From Rhabditoides inermis (Eukaryota; Nematoda; Chromadorea; Rhabditida; Rhabditidae): a DNA stretch of 64,000 bases. Position numbers and translations under genes: made by a program. Below are positions 10,362 to 22,421 of the stretch, piece by piece. The stretch spans positions 1,637,501 to 1,701,500 of the forward strand of contig CAWZYM010000151.1 in the NCBI GenBank assembly GCA_963966185.1. The letters are read 5' to 3'. The notes beneath the pieces were generated by a model. It ran no database searches. It had not been told where the DNA came from and was given only the letters and a program-made list of their open reading frames with translations. Position 1 is the first letter of the stretch, and each line of letters starts with the position of its first letter.

Positions 10362-13300
10362 ATGGCTTCGAAGTGGGCTCCCGCCGACCGCATCAAGAAT
10401 GCGAAGAGCAGCATTTGGTGAGTTCCCTTCCCCATCGCCGTGACTGTGATGTGTTGAGGGTGGAGTTCACGGGGCTGGCTGCGGAGTGCAAGGCTGTCAA
10501 CCTGGGACAGGGCTTCCCCGACTCGCCGATGCCGGCGTTCGTGGCGAAGCAGATGGAGGAGATCTCGCGCCACCCGGAGAGGACCGACTGGCACCAGTAC
10601 ACCCGCGGCTTCGGACACATGCGACTCGTGCAGGCGCTGTCCAAGCTCTACGGGGGCTTCTATGGGAGGGAGGTGGACGCGGCCAAGGAGGTGCGATACT
10701 GATCGTTCATCTTTTTCCAGGGATATGTTACATCGATCCTATTTGGAATGTGAAGAGTTTATTGTGCGGCAGTATTCATTCTCAGTGTGCAGGTTCTGGT
10801 GACTGTGGGCGCGTACCTCTCGCTCTACTACACCTTCCTCGGCTGGATCAACCACGGAGACGAAGTGATCAGTGAGTGCGGGTGGACCGGGAGTGAATAC
10901 AGAAATGCAGCGGGGGTGTAATGTAATGTTTATTTCAATCGGCAAGGTTAGGCAGGCATACGTGGGAGCAATGAATGTACGGTACGGAACTAGAAGAGTA
11001 ACAACATCTCGATACTTACCGGTGGTTCGTTTCAGTCCTCGAGCCGGCGTACGACTGCTATGCACCCCAGGTGGAGATGGCCGGAGGTGGGCGGACCCAT
11101 CGGTTATCGATTTATTGATCTCTTCAGGAAAGCCTGTGGGCATTCCGATGAAGCTGAAGGAGGGAGCTCGCAGCAGCGCCGACTTCCAGCTGGATCTCGA
11201 GAAGATCGAGGCTAGCTGCAACGGAAAGACCAAGGTGGGCGGGGCGAGACGGGGAGGAAGTGAGGGTGAATACTTGTGATGGGTGTTGTTATTGTTCTCT
11301 CGAGTCAGTTTTCCGAAAAGAGGAATTGTGATGGGCATGTACATGGGATTGTACTGTCTGTGTGGGAAACGAAAGAGTGCGAGTGGAAGGGAGAGAGACG
11401 AGATGTGAAATGAAAGGATGTACATGTACTCTGGGAGAGGAGGGCATAAGTAAGTGGATGCGACCGACATTCAGGCGAGCACGATTGTTTTGACGAGGCG
11501 AGAAGACGAGGAAGGAAGTGGGATTAATACACATGAATGTTTGTCATGTTGAGGCTGCATTGATGACTGTTTTGCTTAACATGTTAGTCAAGTCATGAAG
11601 ATTATGAGAATCGTGAATGGCCCATTGATTGTAGAGAAACGGTCGAGGAAAAGTGTGTTTTAGTGCAAAGTGAGGACTACACAGATACTCTCTCTTTATT
11701 TATGCGGTATCGATGTGGCGATTATATGGTCGCTCATCGTATGTGTGTGTTCTTTGGGATGTGTCGGAATTAGAAAGTCTATTTCTGGTCGCTACGTGGT
11801 TTTGCTGGAAATTTGTGAGTTTTGACGCATGATTGTGGATGTGGAGATAAAAATGGAAGTGAGAGAGGCGAAATCAAAAATAGCGCGGATGACGTGAACG
11901 ACAGTATGGGGAGAAAGGGAGAGGAGTGGGGCGGAGTGTGAGTGTGATCATTCGAATTAGCCTAGTGATCTCGTACGAGCGAGAAAAGAGAAAGAGCAAC
12001 ACAAACATCATATTGGCGAGAGGCAGTGGTCGTATATGGTGCTACTGTACGATTGCAATGTGTGTGGTGTGAGAGAACTGGGAAAGGATGCAAACATACA
12101 AAAGGTGTGCGGGAGTGAAAGTTTTGCATGAATGAGAGGTGTTGCATCACCATCTGATGGAAAGTGAGAGGGAAATCATGCAACATTGTATTTATATCCA
12201 CATTGGCAATGGTTGAATGATGACGTGTGTTGAGATGTTGGTGATCAACAACCCGCACAACCCCACGGGCAAGCTGTTCTCGCGCGCCGAGCTGGAGGCC
12301 CTCGCCGCCATCGCAAACAAACACGACCTGATCGTCGTCGCAGACGAGGTGCGTTTCCATCTCGAGAGTGGCTAGCAAACGTATTGGAATCGACTCTGAC
12401 AGATTTTATTCCTAAATCTGTCTAGGTGTACGAGTGGCACGTGTATCCCGGGGGTGAGATGATTCGGTTCGCGTCGCTGCCCAACATGTGGGACAGGACG
12501 ATCAGCATAGGATCGGCCGGAAAGACGTTCAGGTGAGGAAGAGGAAAGGAAGTGGTCGTTTGACGGGTTCACGGAAAGTGATCTGGTACACATGGATTAC
12601 GTATCTAGGGGAGGACTGAATTGAATGACTGGCGTTTTAGCGGCATTGGCATACGAAAATAGTTATTGGGGATGGAGAAGAGAAAGAGGAAACGAAGAAT
12701 TGTTGTTGTTGAGTGTGACTGGCTGGAAGCTGGGCTGGGCGCTGGCCCCCGAGCATCTGATGGGCCCGATCCGGATGGTGCACCAGAACTGCGTCTTCAC
12801 CTGCTCCACGCCCACCCAGGAGGCAGTAGCCAGAGCCTTCGAGATTGAGTGAGTGAATGAAGCAGTGGTAGCTTCGCTTCTTTTTCAATATGGTATCTTA
12901 TTGAAATCCGTATATCAATAGAACAAAGAAATTGATAACTAATCACGTACAGGTATACATGAATGTAATGTGTATGTGTCGCAGGCTGCCTCTGCTGGCC
13001 GCCGACTCGAAGGATTCGTATCTGAAGCACGGCATGGCCAGTGAGCTCGTCTCCAAGAGGGACAAGTTGATCGCACTCTGCGAGAAGGTACGCCGGACCA
13101 CCCACGTTGACACATGGATTCGTATGGTATAATGGGGGTGTGTTTAGGCAGGTCTGCGCTGCATTGTGCCCGAATCTGGCTACTTTATGCTGGCCGATTA
13201 CAGCAAATTTGGTGGGTAGTGTTGCGTTGTGCACGACGTGGTGTCGTCGTGTTTCAATGTTGCACGAAGAAACGACGACATGTCATTTTCGTGATTTTTA

Positions 13301-14259
13301 TTGTTATTGTTCTTTGTTTGTGTTTATTATTGTGATTTTAGATGGTCCGTTCCGGGAGGAGAAACCGGGAGATGATCCCATGGATTTCCGCTTCGTGAGG
13401 TGGCTGTGCAGGGAGAAGGCGGGTTGCGCAAAGCTTTTTCGTTTTCCTTTGCTTTGAAATACATGCGTATATGTAATGCTTATATTTTTCATATGGAAGC
13501 ACAACACACGCGTTGTTACAGAAGCTGGCGATGATCCCGCCGTCTGCTTTCTACTCGGAGCAGTTCCGCCGCCAGAACGAGAACATGGTCCGCCTGTGCT
13601 TCTTCAAGGTACGCTCACTTTGTCATATCTATTTGTGTATATTTCATAATTATGACGCAAATGGGCGCACGTGTAACTCTAAACATGGTTTCGTAACGCG
13701 TGGGCAGGTGCGAGTGCTCGTTGTCTAGTTGTGGATTGTGTGGGCGGAATGGATGGGATCGATGCATAACTGGGTTGGCTCTCATGTGATGGTCAGTGAG
13801 TGTGTGGGGGAGAGGATGAAACTATAGAGAGAGAGAGAGAGAACGGCCACCGCGAGCCAGGTGTGTCCTCGAAATCACGAGACCCGTTTTGTTCACGCGA
13901 TGTGGTTTTGTGCGAGCAGAGCAGTGTGTTTTGGCGGGAAGCGTGGAATGTGTTTGAATAATTGAAAGGGAGTCACGTGTCGCGCGGGGGACGGATCATT
14001 GTTCAAGGTATTCGAACACACACGTCCGCGGAGTATGGAATTTGCGAGACGAGGGGTTGTAAGCCTAAGATTTATGAGTCAGATATTCAGTTTTCCATGA
14101 ATGGCGCAGTGAGTCACTGTCTTTACGATTTGTCGGCGTGATTACGAACATGAGCGAAGCAAACATATTAGCTACAAATGTAAGGGTTGATGAAAATTTG
14201 GATGATTTCAGGACGACAAGACGCTGGATGCGGCGGAGGAGATTCTCAAGAAGCTGTAA
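10362..14259 (+). CDS. nkat-1: Kynurenine aminotransferase / cysteine conjugate beta-lyase
   Basis: Thirteen exons give 419 residues: 10362-10417, 10459-10690, 10793-10871, 11036-11086, 11128-11234, 12235-12348, 12426-12532, 12714-12848, 12985-13087, 13148-13211, 13342-13418, 13522-13608, 14212-14259. The fold-type I aminotransferase order is complete: VNLGQGFPDSP near the start, QYTRGFGHMRLVQALS, NNPHNPTGK, VVADEVYEWHVY, and the PLP lysine in ISIGSAGKTFS, then GWKLGWALAP. The enzyme transaminates kynurenine to kynurenic acid using PLP, and the family also cleaves cysteine S-conjugates. No targeting peptide is evident, so cytosolic is likely. Three acceptors (10458, 12234, 12713) end in TTGAG instead of CAG, and the intron after 13418 has a GC donor. 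The symbol follows the C. elegans nkat genes; which paralog is uncertain. Confidence 0.93.
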
Positions 14260-14528
14260 GAACGGTGCACACAGGGTCATTGCGCATTGATCGATTGATT
14301 GATTCGTAAATCGAGCAAGGTAGGATATCCGGAGCCATACGTACTAGACATTGATTATTGTTTATTTTTGTACTGGGTAGTCACGTTGTGAATTTGATTG
14401 ATAAACAGTTTTATCCATGATGTGTGTTGCTTGTTGGAAACGTGCGAATCGATTTGGAAGTCGTGAAATATCTGTCATGTGTTGATTGTTGTATTTATTG
14501 ATATTGATTTGACGTGTTCATTGTACAG
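14260..14528 (+). other. Putative intercistronic region of an operon
   Basis: 269 nt separate the aminotransferase stop from the Tim9 ATG, and the ATG directly follows TTGTACAG, an acceptor with no upstream exon needed. This is the layout of a nematode downstream operon gene receiving a spliced leader. A GATTGTTTATTTTTG stretch near 14355 may mark the 3' end of the upstream message. Confidence 0.5.
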
Positions 14529-15082
14529 ATGGCGATGAACGCGGGCGGTCTGGACACGGATCTGAAGACGTTCCGCGACTTCCTCATCCAGTACAACAAC
14601 GTGAGCGAGGCGTGCTTCGGCAGCTGCGTCAACGACTTCACCGGAAGGTACGCCAATAGATTATTGATTACAGAGGTAGTACCACCTATGTTTGTGTATT
14701 TTAGAGTGTAGATGTTCACATTGTGGAGAAGCGTATTTTCCATTTTCTTTCTGGTTACTGGCGAATGCGCTGTTGCACCTATTATCAGTATCATGTGAGG
14801 AGTCTCATCAAAGATCGCAATGTTCAATATGTTCGTAGTCAAGCCTATTTATGCTATTTACGGGCAATCCACTATGTATTTTATAGGACTGTGTCGGACA
14901 AGGAGGAGCGGTGTGCGACGAACTGCCTCGACAAGTACCTCAAGATGACACAGCGCATGAGCCTTCGTTTCCAGGTGAGGTTTCCTCCCCTCCATCCCCG
15001 CTCTTTCGGTTGACGTGTTCTCTTTCAGGAGCACCAGATGCTGTCCGCGGAGTCTCAGGGCGCCACTGTCCCGCACTCGTAG
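14529..15082 (+). CDS. tin-9.1: Mitochondrial import chaperone Tim9
   Basis: Exons 14529-14647, 14887-14974 and 15029-15082 give 86 residues. The protein has the small-Tim twin CX3C signature, CFGSC and CATNC, spaced as in Tim9, with the typical TFRDFLIQYN start and CLDKYLKMTQRMSLRFQEHQ end. Tim9 forms the hexameric Tim9-Tim10 chaperone of the mitochondrial intermembrane space that escorts carrier proteins to TIM22. The start is chosen because the ATG directly follows an acceptor; a second Met sits at residue 3. It probably shares an operon with the upstream aminotransferase. Confidence 0.92.
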
Positions 15083-15333
15083 AATGGAAGGAGGAGAGTA
15101 GGGGAGCGCGTACGGTTTCATAGCACCTATCTGTTGTAGCATATAGCCCTTGTGAGATGATATAGAGATTTAGATAGCATTGTTGTTGAATTGATGAGTT
15201 TTTTGTTGTGGAGACGCGGAGATAAAGTATCGATTGAATGAGGTTCTCCTGATTTTTTTTATGGGAACCTTTAGAGAATGGTTATCGGTGCATTTTGTGG
15301 GTGGAAGGTGTTTGTCTTACGGGTTATCGGTCT

Positions 15334-15383
<50 letters not shown>

Positions 15384-15889
15384 ACTCTCTCCAATCGCCC
15401 TCGCAGTTTGCGTCTGCTCGTATAATAGGCTTATAGGTGGAAAGTTTCGGTAGCTGATAGGGGATATTGGATGAACACATGGAGTGATAAGAACCGCCGG
15501 TCGTGTCGTTTCATTTGAATGATTGGATTGTGGTGGGCGGTGGGTGTGTTGTGTACCCGGCTTTCTGTCATCTAATTTGCGGGATTTGTTTTTCGCCGAA
15601 GACGAATTTGTCACTCTCTGTCCTCACGCGTAGTTGTATGTTTAGTCTGTGTTCGCGTCTTATTCTTACCCCGCGAATGTCTGAGCTCGTTTTTGTGGAA
15701 TTGGAATGAGAAGAATATTTATAGGTGAATGACGAATGACTAATACTAATTGAGGGGGAGACCATAGTAATCTCCTTTGGGATTGAGAGTGTTTTCCGTT
15801 CGCGCGCTCTTTTGGAAAGAGAGCAATTTCCTTGATTATCTGTGTCAACTCATTTGAACACTGACTCTATGCTGATTAATATCACATGG
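15083..15889. other. Tim9 3' region and gene-free DNA
   Basis: No canonical AATAAA follows Tim9; GATAAA occurs near 15221. A CT microsatellite occupies about 15333-15377. I see no supported gene. Confidence 0.4.
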
Positions 15890-16303
15890 TTATGGTTTGC
15901 TATATTGATCCGTTTGGTCTGAAGCAGTATGTATTCGAGTTCTTTGCTTGACGTGTTTTGTAATGGATACGCGATCGAAACTGTGTTTATCTGTTGAATT
16001 ATGAGTGCCGTTTGTCTTGCGTCGAAGATACTGGGTGTTTCCTACGACGCAATCGTTCGTATCTGTGAACTTTAGTTTGCTTTTCAATATTGTGAATCCG
16101 TCTTTGTGGAACACAACATACCTGCCAGCACTAACATAAGCGACAGAATCACAGGATTTGCAGAGATTAGTATTAGCAATATCCAAAATAGTGAACTGCT
16201 TACTTCTATCTGATCTGTCACCGCTACGAAGTATTACTTCTGATCCTTCTGTGATCGTTCTTTGTAGTCTTTCAGTCGTATTAGCGAAAGTAACCCGGAT
16301 ATA
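15890..16303 (-). pseudogene. Open coding-like segment, possible CUB-like extracellular fragment
   Basis: An uninterrupted minus-strand frame of about 137 codons has balanced, non-repetitive composition and AT-type codons unlike the housekeeping genes. It starts YIRVTFANTTERLQR, then a stretch with two Cys (LCKSCDSVAY), an alternating hydrophobic pattern (GRYVVFHKDGFTILKSKL) and NDC, then a Ser/Thr/Lys-rich tail. The beta-strand pattern recalls nematode secreted CUB-like (DUF141-type) domains, but this is only pattern similarity. No start codon context, signal peptide or flanking exons could be fixed. It may be a terminal exon of a gene whose other exons I cannot see, or a relic. Confidence 0.35.
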
Positions 16304-16379
16304 TTATTCGGGTGACGCGGAATCAAAGCCTTGACAGGGCGTACATATGTGTATGAGATGAAGATTGCATTAGAGAGAT

Positions 16380-16423
16380 AGATAGATAAATAGAAAGAGA
16401 GAGATGGAGAGAGGAAGAGAGAG

Positions 16424-16460
<37 letters not shown>

Positions 16461-16609
16461 GAGAGGGAGGAAGAGAGAGGAAGGAGAGAGAAAGGAAAGG
16501 AGGAAAGGAGTCTGTGCATTGGTTGTTCTTCTCCTCTGTCTCGTCTCGCGTGCATATTCTATCAAGCCTGGGAAGCTGTCGCCGTCGCAGTGTCGACAGG
16601 AGACGAGAG

Positions 16610-16645
<36 letters not shown>

Positions 16646-16660
16646 TAGGGAGAGGGAGAG
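16380..16660. repeat. GA-rich microsatellite cluster
   Basis: Two GA-dominated tracts (about 16390-16510 and 16605-16660), with GATA and GGA interruptions, in gene-free DNA. Confidence 0.9.
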
Positions 16661-17242
16661 TGGGGAAAGTTCCTTCGGGTGCCATTACGTGTATTGCTCG
16701 AGTAGCCAGCAGGTTCAGCCACTCTCGCGCGCCCTTCCAGGTTTCCCTTCCGGAAATGGAGGTGTGGTGGTTGAGCGTTGAGTTCTCACTCTGTAAATGT
16801 ATTAGTGTTAGCGATTGAGACTTGTAATGTTCGGAGAATGTAGTATCAGAGTCTCTCACTTAGTAGATGAGTTACCATGGTATGCGTGACAATTCCCAGT
16901 TTCACACCACCTCTATGGCTCTATGATCGAATTTCAGGGAGGGAGAAGCGCGGGGGAATAGCTAGATGTGGGTGAAGTAGGTGTCGCATGTGTGTGAATG
17001 TGGCCCGAGTATACCCGCCTATCTCTCTTTCCTTCCTCTTCTTCCGGTTTCAGTGACCTCACTGACTGAATGTGAATATATATTCCCGCGAGTTCGTGTG
17101 TTGAGATTTGTGTCATGATGTCGTAGTCTCATTTCCTTTTCACTTCCTCGTTCGACTCGAGAGATACCCTGAGAAAGTCTCAAGATAGCTTTTCGGGAAT
17201 AGTGAATGACGCAAGCTTTTATCATTCCGTTTCGGGGATAGC
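16661..17242. other. Gene-free DNA between the GA cluster and coding-like fragments
   Basis: Mixed-composition DNA. The only open frames are short and look like chance. I see no RNA gene, repeat or supported exon. Confidence 0.4.
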
Positions 17243-17554
17243 TTATAGTAAGCATGACTGTGCTTTCAAAGTGGTTATGACTTCCTTCTGCTTGGTCAGA
17301 AGTCTGAAAATGATGGTCATGTAGTCAACTTTGAGCTGGACATTGTTATCTAAACAGTGATATGCGTGATTTGCGTTTGTCTTCCAACGACCGTCTATAT
17401 ACATCTCCCGTCTTCCACACTGCAAATGTGGTCTAGCTTTATTCGTCTGACAATGAGGGTATGTTGCACCACAGGGTTCAATAGAGAGAGAGAGAATGTA
17501 GCTGGTTGCCCTCCAATCCTCCAAATCTGCATAGAGGCCCGTCGTCCTTGGCAA
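17243..17554 (-). other. Unassigned minus-strand open frame
   Basis: A 103-codon frame with four Cys in its middle (EPCGATYPHCQTN, LQCGRREMYI, YHCLDNN). It overlaps a plus-strand open frame that leads into the next coding-like segment, so at most one of the two is real. I do not recognise either. Confidence 0.2.
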
Positions 17555-17614
17555 TCCTCTTCATCCATTATTTCCAAACTTTTCTCTCGTCATATTTCGT
17601 TAGTTTTGAGCTAG

Positions 17615-18187
17615 TCTCAACCATATAATTTCATTCGAGAGCTAATTTTACATGATGATCTTAGAGCAAAAATTGAGATTGCTGGAAAAAGTCGTCTAGC
17701 GAGCGACATGCAAAAGAAGCTAAGTGATGTCGCAGCCCTAATAGCAGAGTTCCCATTGTCCGCAAGTCCTCTTTCAAACAGACCTCACCGGCGGTCGCTT
17801 TGGTTTATTTATGGATAAACAATTTTCGCACGCGAGTTGGCCCAGCCATCTGTGAGATTTGAGGAGCTATTTGCAGAATCTCGAAGTCGTTTGAACGACG
17901 ATCTATCATCATCTGAAGGTCTGCGAGGAGTCGCCGCCGCAACATTCCACGGATTCTTTTTGTCAGGTGAGTATCAGGGCAATCACGTTTATTGGCCCTC
18001 TAACACTGACACTTTTCGTGTAATGAGATGGGGGTGCAAGTGACAGCACTCTCCTCCATTGACACGCTATTTTCTCATTCCATCTATGACCACTATCTCT
18101 GGACCCTCCGAGTTATGCACGCTATTTCCTCGTCTCCATACGGGTTTAACAAGTTTGCGGAGAAGAAGAAAGGAGAGAGAGGAGAAT
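17615..18187 (+). pseudogene. Plus-strand coding-like segment, unidentified
   Basis: Three blocks read as exons of one protein: about 17615-17795 (helical, with LSDVAALIAEFPLS), about 17835-17966 (RFEELFAESRSRLNDDLSSS, ending in a donor GTGAGT), and about 18043-18187 (SIYDHYLWTLRVMHAISSS, ending in a Lys-rich tail and TAG). Block 2 to block 3 joins in phase with an acceptor GTGACAG. The first block is preceded in frame by a TAG at 17612 that follows further open sequence from 17357. No start codon or promoter is clear, and the join between blocks 1 and 2 is ambiguous. The helical, Leu-rich character could suit a tethering or coiled-coil protein; I do not recognise the family. Relic or undermodelled gene. 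Confidence 0.35.
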
Positions 18188-18933
18188 AGGGTTAGTTGGA
18201 GATCGCGCGTGGGAGAAAACTGAGGATTCCGACACACCCACCCTCTCTCTCTCCACTCACTCCGTTTGCAAGTCTGCTTTGCTGTAAATAGCTCTCTCGT
18301 TGAAGAATGCGAGAGAGTAGGTGGATTCTCCCGTGTGAAAACTGCGCTTTTCTAAGAGTTACGTCATTTAGAGAGTCTATGCTATGAAAATTCGAACACA
18401 CTACGGAATGATTAGCGAGGTCTTTGGTTCAGTTGATACATGAGAGAGAGAGAGAGAGAGAGAGAGAGTGCTGTTAGGAGGTAGTAGTATAATAGGCACT
18501 CGCGCAGTGTTCTTCTCTCCATGTGACCGAGTACGACAGCATACAAACGAGGGCAATTGTCTTGTCCTCTCTCCTCTCTCAACGTCTTTTTTGGAGACGA
18601 CAGCCACGAATCGCGTGTGGGTGTGTTGCCAATTTCGACAATTATTCCCCCTCTCCCTAGTCCACACTCACTGATTCAATATTCAAAGATCGCATTTGAT
18701 GTTCTTTATTGACTGTGGTTAATGTTCTATGTTCTATAAATGTATGATGTTTGGTGATAGAATAACACAACATTTCTGCATTCCTGCGCTTGCTCAAAAA
18801 ATTGTTATTTCTTTCACCACCATAGGGCCAAATATAGCTATTGTGGCATTCACGTGCATAGTATTTGGTTAGAAGACCGTATACGATATACGCTATACGC
18901 ATACGCGCATCCCATTCTCTCTCTCTCTCCCTC

Positions 18934-18988
<55 letters not shown>

Positions 18989-19093
18989 TCACCAAATACG
19001 CCCGAGCCCGCAATCAAGTGTCATTTCCTCATTTGGTGACGTCGTCTCCTCCTTCCCTCCCTCTCTAGTTTGACATAGGGAGAGGGAGGGGGA

Positions 19094-19148
<55 letters not shown>

Positions 19149-19700
19149 AAGACTTCTGGTCTCGAATGTTGCTCTCTTGATGTTATTTAATGGGTGAAAT
19201 TGAGCAGTCGGGGCGCGCGTTTTATTCATGGGAGCAGCACACAATACCCCATCTCTCTCTCTCTCTCCCTCTCTCTCTCGCTCTCTATTTCTCTCTCTCA
19301 CATAAGGGACATAATATGCATCAGACGCGTGAGCTACCGACGCCTTTTCCTTACTATCATCGTACTTTCTCTCCCTTTCCTCTCTTCTTTCGTCAATCTA
19401 ATAAAGAAGCGCGTTTCTTTGTGTCTCTGTCTCTCTCACATCTCATATATATTGGAAGACGAGGGCACTCTCGGTTAATGTCAGAGAGAGGGAGAGAGGG
19501 AAGGAGGGGAAGAGAGAGAGAGGGTAATAGGGAGGGAAAAGCGCCTTCACGCCACCAAATTCATTTATCGTCGATGATGTGATATTTGGTGTGAGTGCCT
19601 GTGTGTGGTATTCGCTTGATTATCCTTCCTGTACTCGATTACTCCCTTGTTGAAGATTTGCATACTTGACTGAATTGGACAGTGATGTGGCCGGTCGAGC
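18188..19700. other. Gene-free DNA rich in GA/CT microsatellites
   Basis: CT at 18917-18985, GA at 19098-19145, CT at 19255-19300 and shorter tracts. No supported gene. Confidence 0.6.
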
Positions 19701-20117
19701 CTACTGAACTAATTTCCGTAATTGTAACTCGTCGCGATTTGTCACCGTATCAGAATTAGAACGGATAAAGTTCAGACTGTCGAAGTTTGCAATCTTCGTA
19801 ATTGTAGCATTGTACTCATGACGCGGGTTCAGCGAAACAAAGCTGCCTGTTTTTTTTTTGGCGTCACCACAAAACGAGCTCAATGAACCGATCTCTATAG
19901 GATGGAGTCGACATGTGGCGTCTTCATTTTTTTTTGAGCTTGGACGAATTCGTATTTGATCGGAATGTGGGAGGATCTGTGAGCGATGGCTTGTTTATTC
20001 TTAGCCCACCCCTCTATCTCTCTCTTCTCTAAGGCGCCGCGTTGATTTATGTTTTCTTCGAAGAATACACCAATATACGTGTTGGCAGCGGAAACAGGGG
20101 GGTTTGGCAACTATGGG
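19701..20117 (-). pseudogene. Frame-broken relic, possible MACPF C-terminal fragment
   Basis: Two adjoining minus-strand frames (about 20117-19895 and 19894-19701) look like one coding sequence broken by a frameshift at about 19890-19910, near an A-run. The first contains EIEGWAKNKQ followed by HIPIKYEF, which recalls the W...PIxYE end of membrane-attack/perforin (MACPF) domains; the second is a hydrophilic C-terminal-like stretch. The MACPF core with its YGTH-type signature is not visible upstream. The assignment is weak pattern similarity only; the frameshift and missing core argue for a pseudogene. Confidence 0.3.
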
Positions 20118-21546
20118 AGGGTCACTTCCTCGTTTCTCTCTTTTGCAACAGGAAAGAAACAAGATTGATAGTCTGGAAGTCTGGTAGGTATTTGTGGGTG
20201 GTGATTGGCTGGACTGCGACACATCCTCCCACCCCAGACTCCTCTCCCTTACAACATGTGCACGCTGTGACGTCAATCTCTCCGCCCTCTCCCCCGCTGC
20301 GCTCTCTTTATCCGTGCACTCTCTCGCCACTCTCTCTACTTCCTGCAGAATGGCTGACTGAGTGTGAGTCAGTCGTGCTTTTTCGATGCTCATTTGATCT
20401 ATTGGGGATCGCCGCGGATAGTGATGAAATTTCATAGCGCGCCTGCCTAGCTGTCAGTCCATCTATGCGATGCCTCCCCTTTTTTGGTCATTGTGTAATT
20501 CGAGTATATATGCCCGCAGGCGTGTTTCGCTCTCTCTTCCTGGGTGGTCTGTGAGCATCACTCTGATGTCTGATGGTCAGTAGTATTACAAAAATAGGAT
20601 TCTCTCTCTGCATCTCTTTCTTTTTCTCTTTCATATCTCATTTTTTCATGGATGATGTCTTCACCATAATATTGCCACTTTATTGAACTCTGATGTTCAG
20701 TTTCCTTAGTACATACTGCACTCGTATTTTGTATTTCCCGCTATAAAATGATAATATCTACAACAGGCGTTCGTATTACAAGAATTCATGTGCTAGATCT
20801 GAGATGTTTAGGTGTAATCAATGTTTTGCAAGTTTACAAGCCCAATTTTTGTACGTTTTGCATTTTTGATTGATTGGGGCAATTGACTATTTCTGTGCTC
20901 GTTGATTATGACACTCTAGCCTTCTTTGCATACTGTAAACGTCTTGATGATTCCTTATTAGCAGTTACTTTTGGAGCTTCTTTAGGTGGATGAAAATGTC
21001 ATCGTTCTCCAGCTTTTTCTTTTTCTTTCTCTTTCTCTGGCCCTCTCTTACTCTCTCACCTTCTTTTTCGCCTTAGTTCTCAGACAATCTTATTTCTTTA
21101 CTCCGCTTATAGCTTTTTCCAATCATCTGATGATTATGATATGCTTATCTTCTCTTTTCCAGTTGATGTCACAGCACTCGGTGTGAGAGGTGAGAGATCT
21201 TCTCCCTTCTCCCTCCGATTCTGTAAGTGACACCCGCACTCCATACACCAAACAACGAGGTACGTTCATTTCAGTGTAACAATCCTAGATTCTAATTAAA
21301 ATACTGATCTTCGGTGACTTGATTGTTTACTGGACGTTATTATTGTTGGTCAATCAACACGGAAGAATGAGTGAATAGGATGCTGGCCTATTATGCGACA
21401 GTTGACCAAACACTGCCAGGATTCCATGTGTTTAGTGGTGTGGTTCGGATTATCCCAGGCTTTTAGGCAAATCAAAACAGTGTTTTATGACCTCCTTCGT
21501 GACACTCGAGAATCGCAACAAGAGGATGCGCAAACGCAATCTCTCT

Positions 21547-21593
<47 letters not shown>

Positions 21594-22420
21594 TTCATTG
21601 TGCAGTGCACCCGCAGCTAATATAGGCCAGTGTCGCTTTTATTGCTTTATGTTACCCACGTGTATTTTCGAAATCCGAATTTAATTTCTGTCGACCTGTT
21701 GCCTGTTCTGTCGACGCATTCAGTTTTACCTACCTGTTCGCAAACTTACATCTCACTCCTATTGCCATTTATGGTAGCCACAGATTTGGCATCCATACAA
21801 AATCTGCTTGCTCAGTTATAAACTATTCAGCTTGAATTGGATTGAATTCTTTGGCCGAACTCGCATATTTGACTCTCATTTTTCTCTCTTTTTGTATCTG
21901 GAGTGTCTCTAGTTTCTGTTCTGTCTGCGCAAACAATGTCCTCACTTTGTCTGGCGGAAGTCACAAAAAACCTTAGGAGGCATTTATAAATATAAAAGCG
22001 CTTTCATGGAGGTCTTTCCAGAATTTCACTTTGTATGAAGTGGTTACCCCGCTGCTATTTCCCATTTCTATCTTTGACAGATTCACATCCATGTGAACCG
22101 AGCTATTTTCGTACATTTTCGTACGGAACATCATTTTGAACACAGATCGCACGTCAATGGCATACAGTTTGTATCGTCATCTTTCTGATTCCCGCGCTTT
22201 CTTAGACAGCCGATGTTTTAGAGTTTCAGACTTCCAGAATCGGTGCTCGAAAGAAGGCGTGCGAACCAAAATATTGTAGTGTGTGGGAAGCAAGAGAGGC
22301 AGAATTTCTCGATATTAGCAGACAGGATACTTCCGTATTCATAAAGTTGTTGTGTCATGTATAAAGTTTTGTATGAATATAGTTCTGTAATAATTAATTG
22401 ATTAAATATTTTATTTATTA
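20118..22420. other. Gene-free DNA
   Basis: AT-rich DNA with a CT tract at about 21551-21591. Short frames near 21393-21540 and 21630-21820 look coding-like but have no splice or family support. No RNA gene is seen. Confidence 0.45.
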
Positions 22421-22421
22421 A

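Noticed and set aside
10872..11470. Overlapping ORFs inside the aminotransferase introns
   Set aside because: Read-through of exons into introns or antisense shadows of them.
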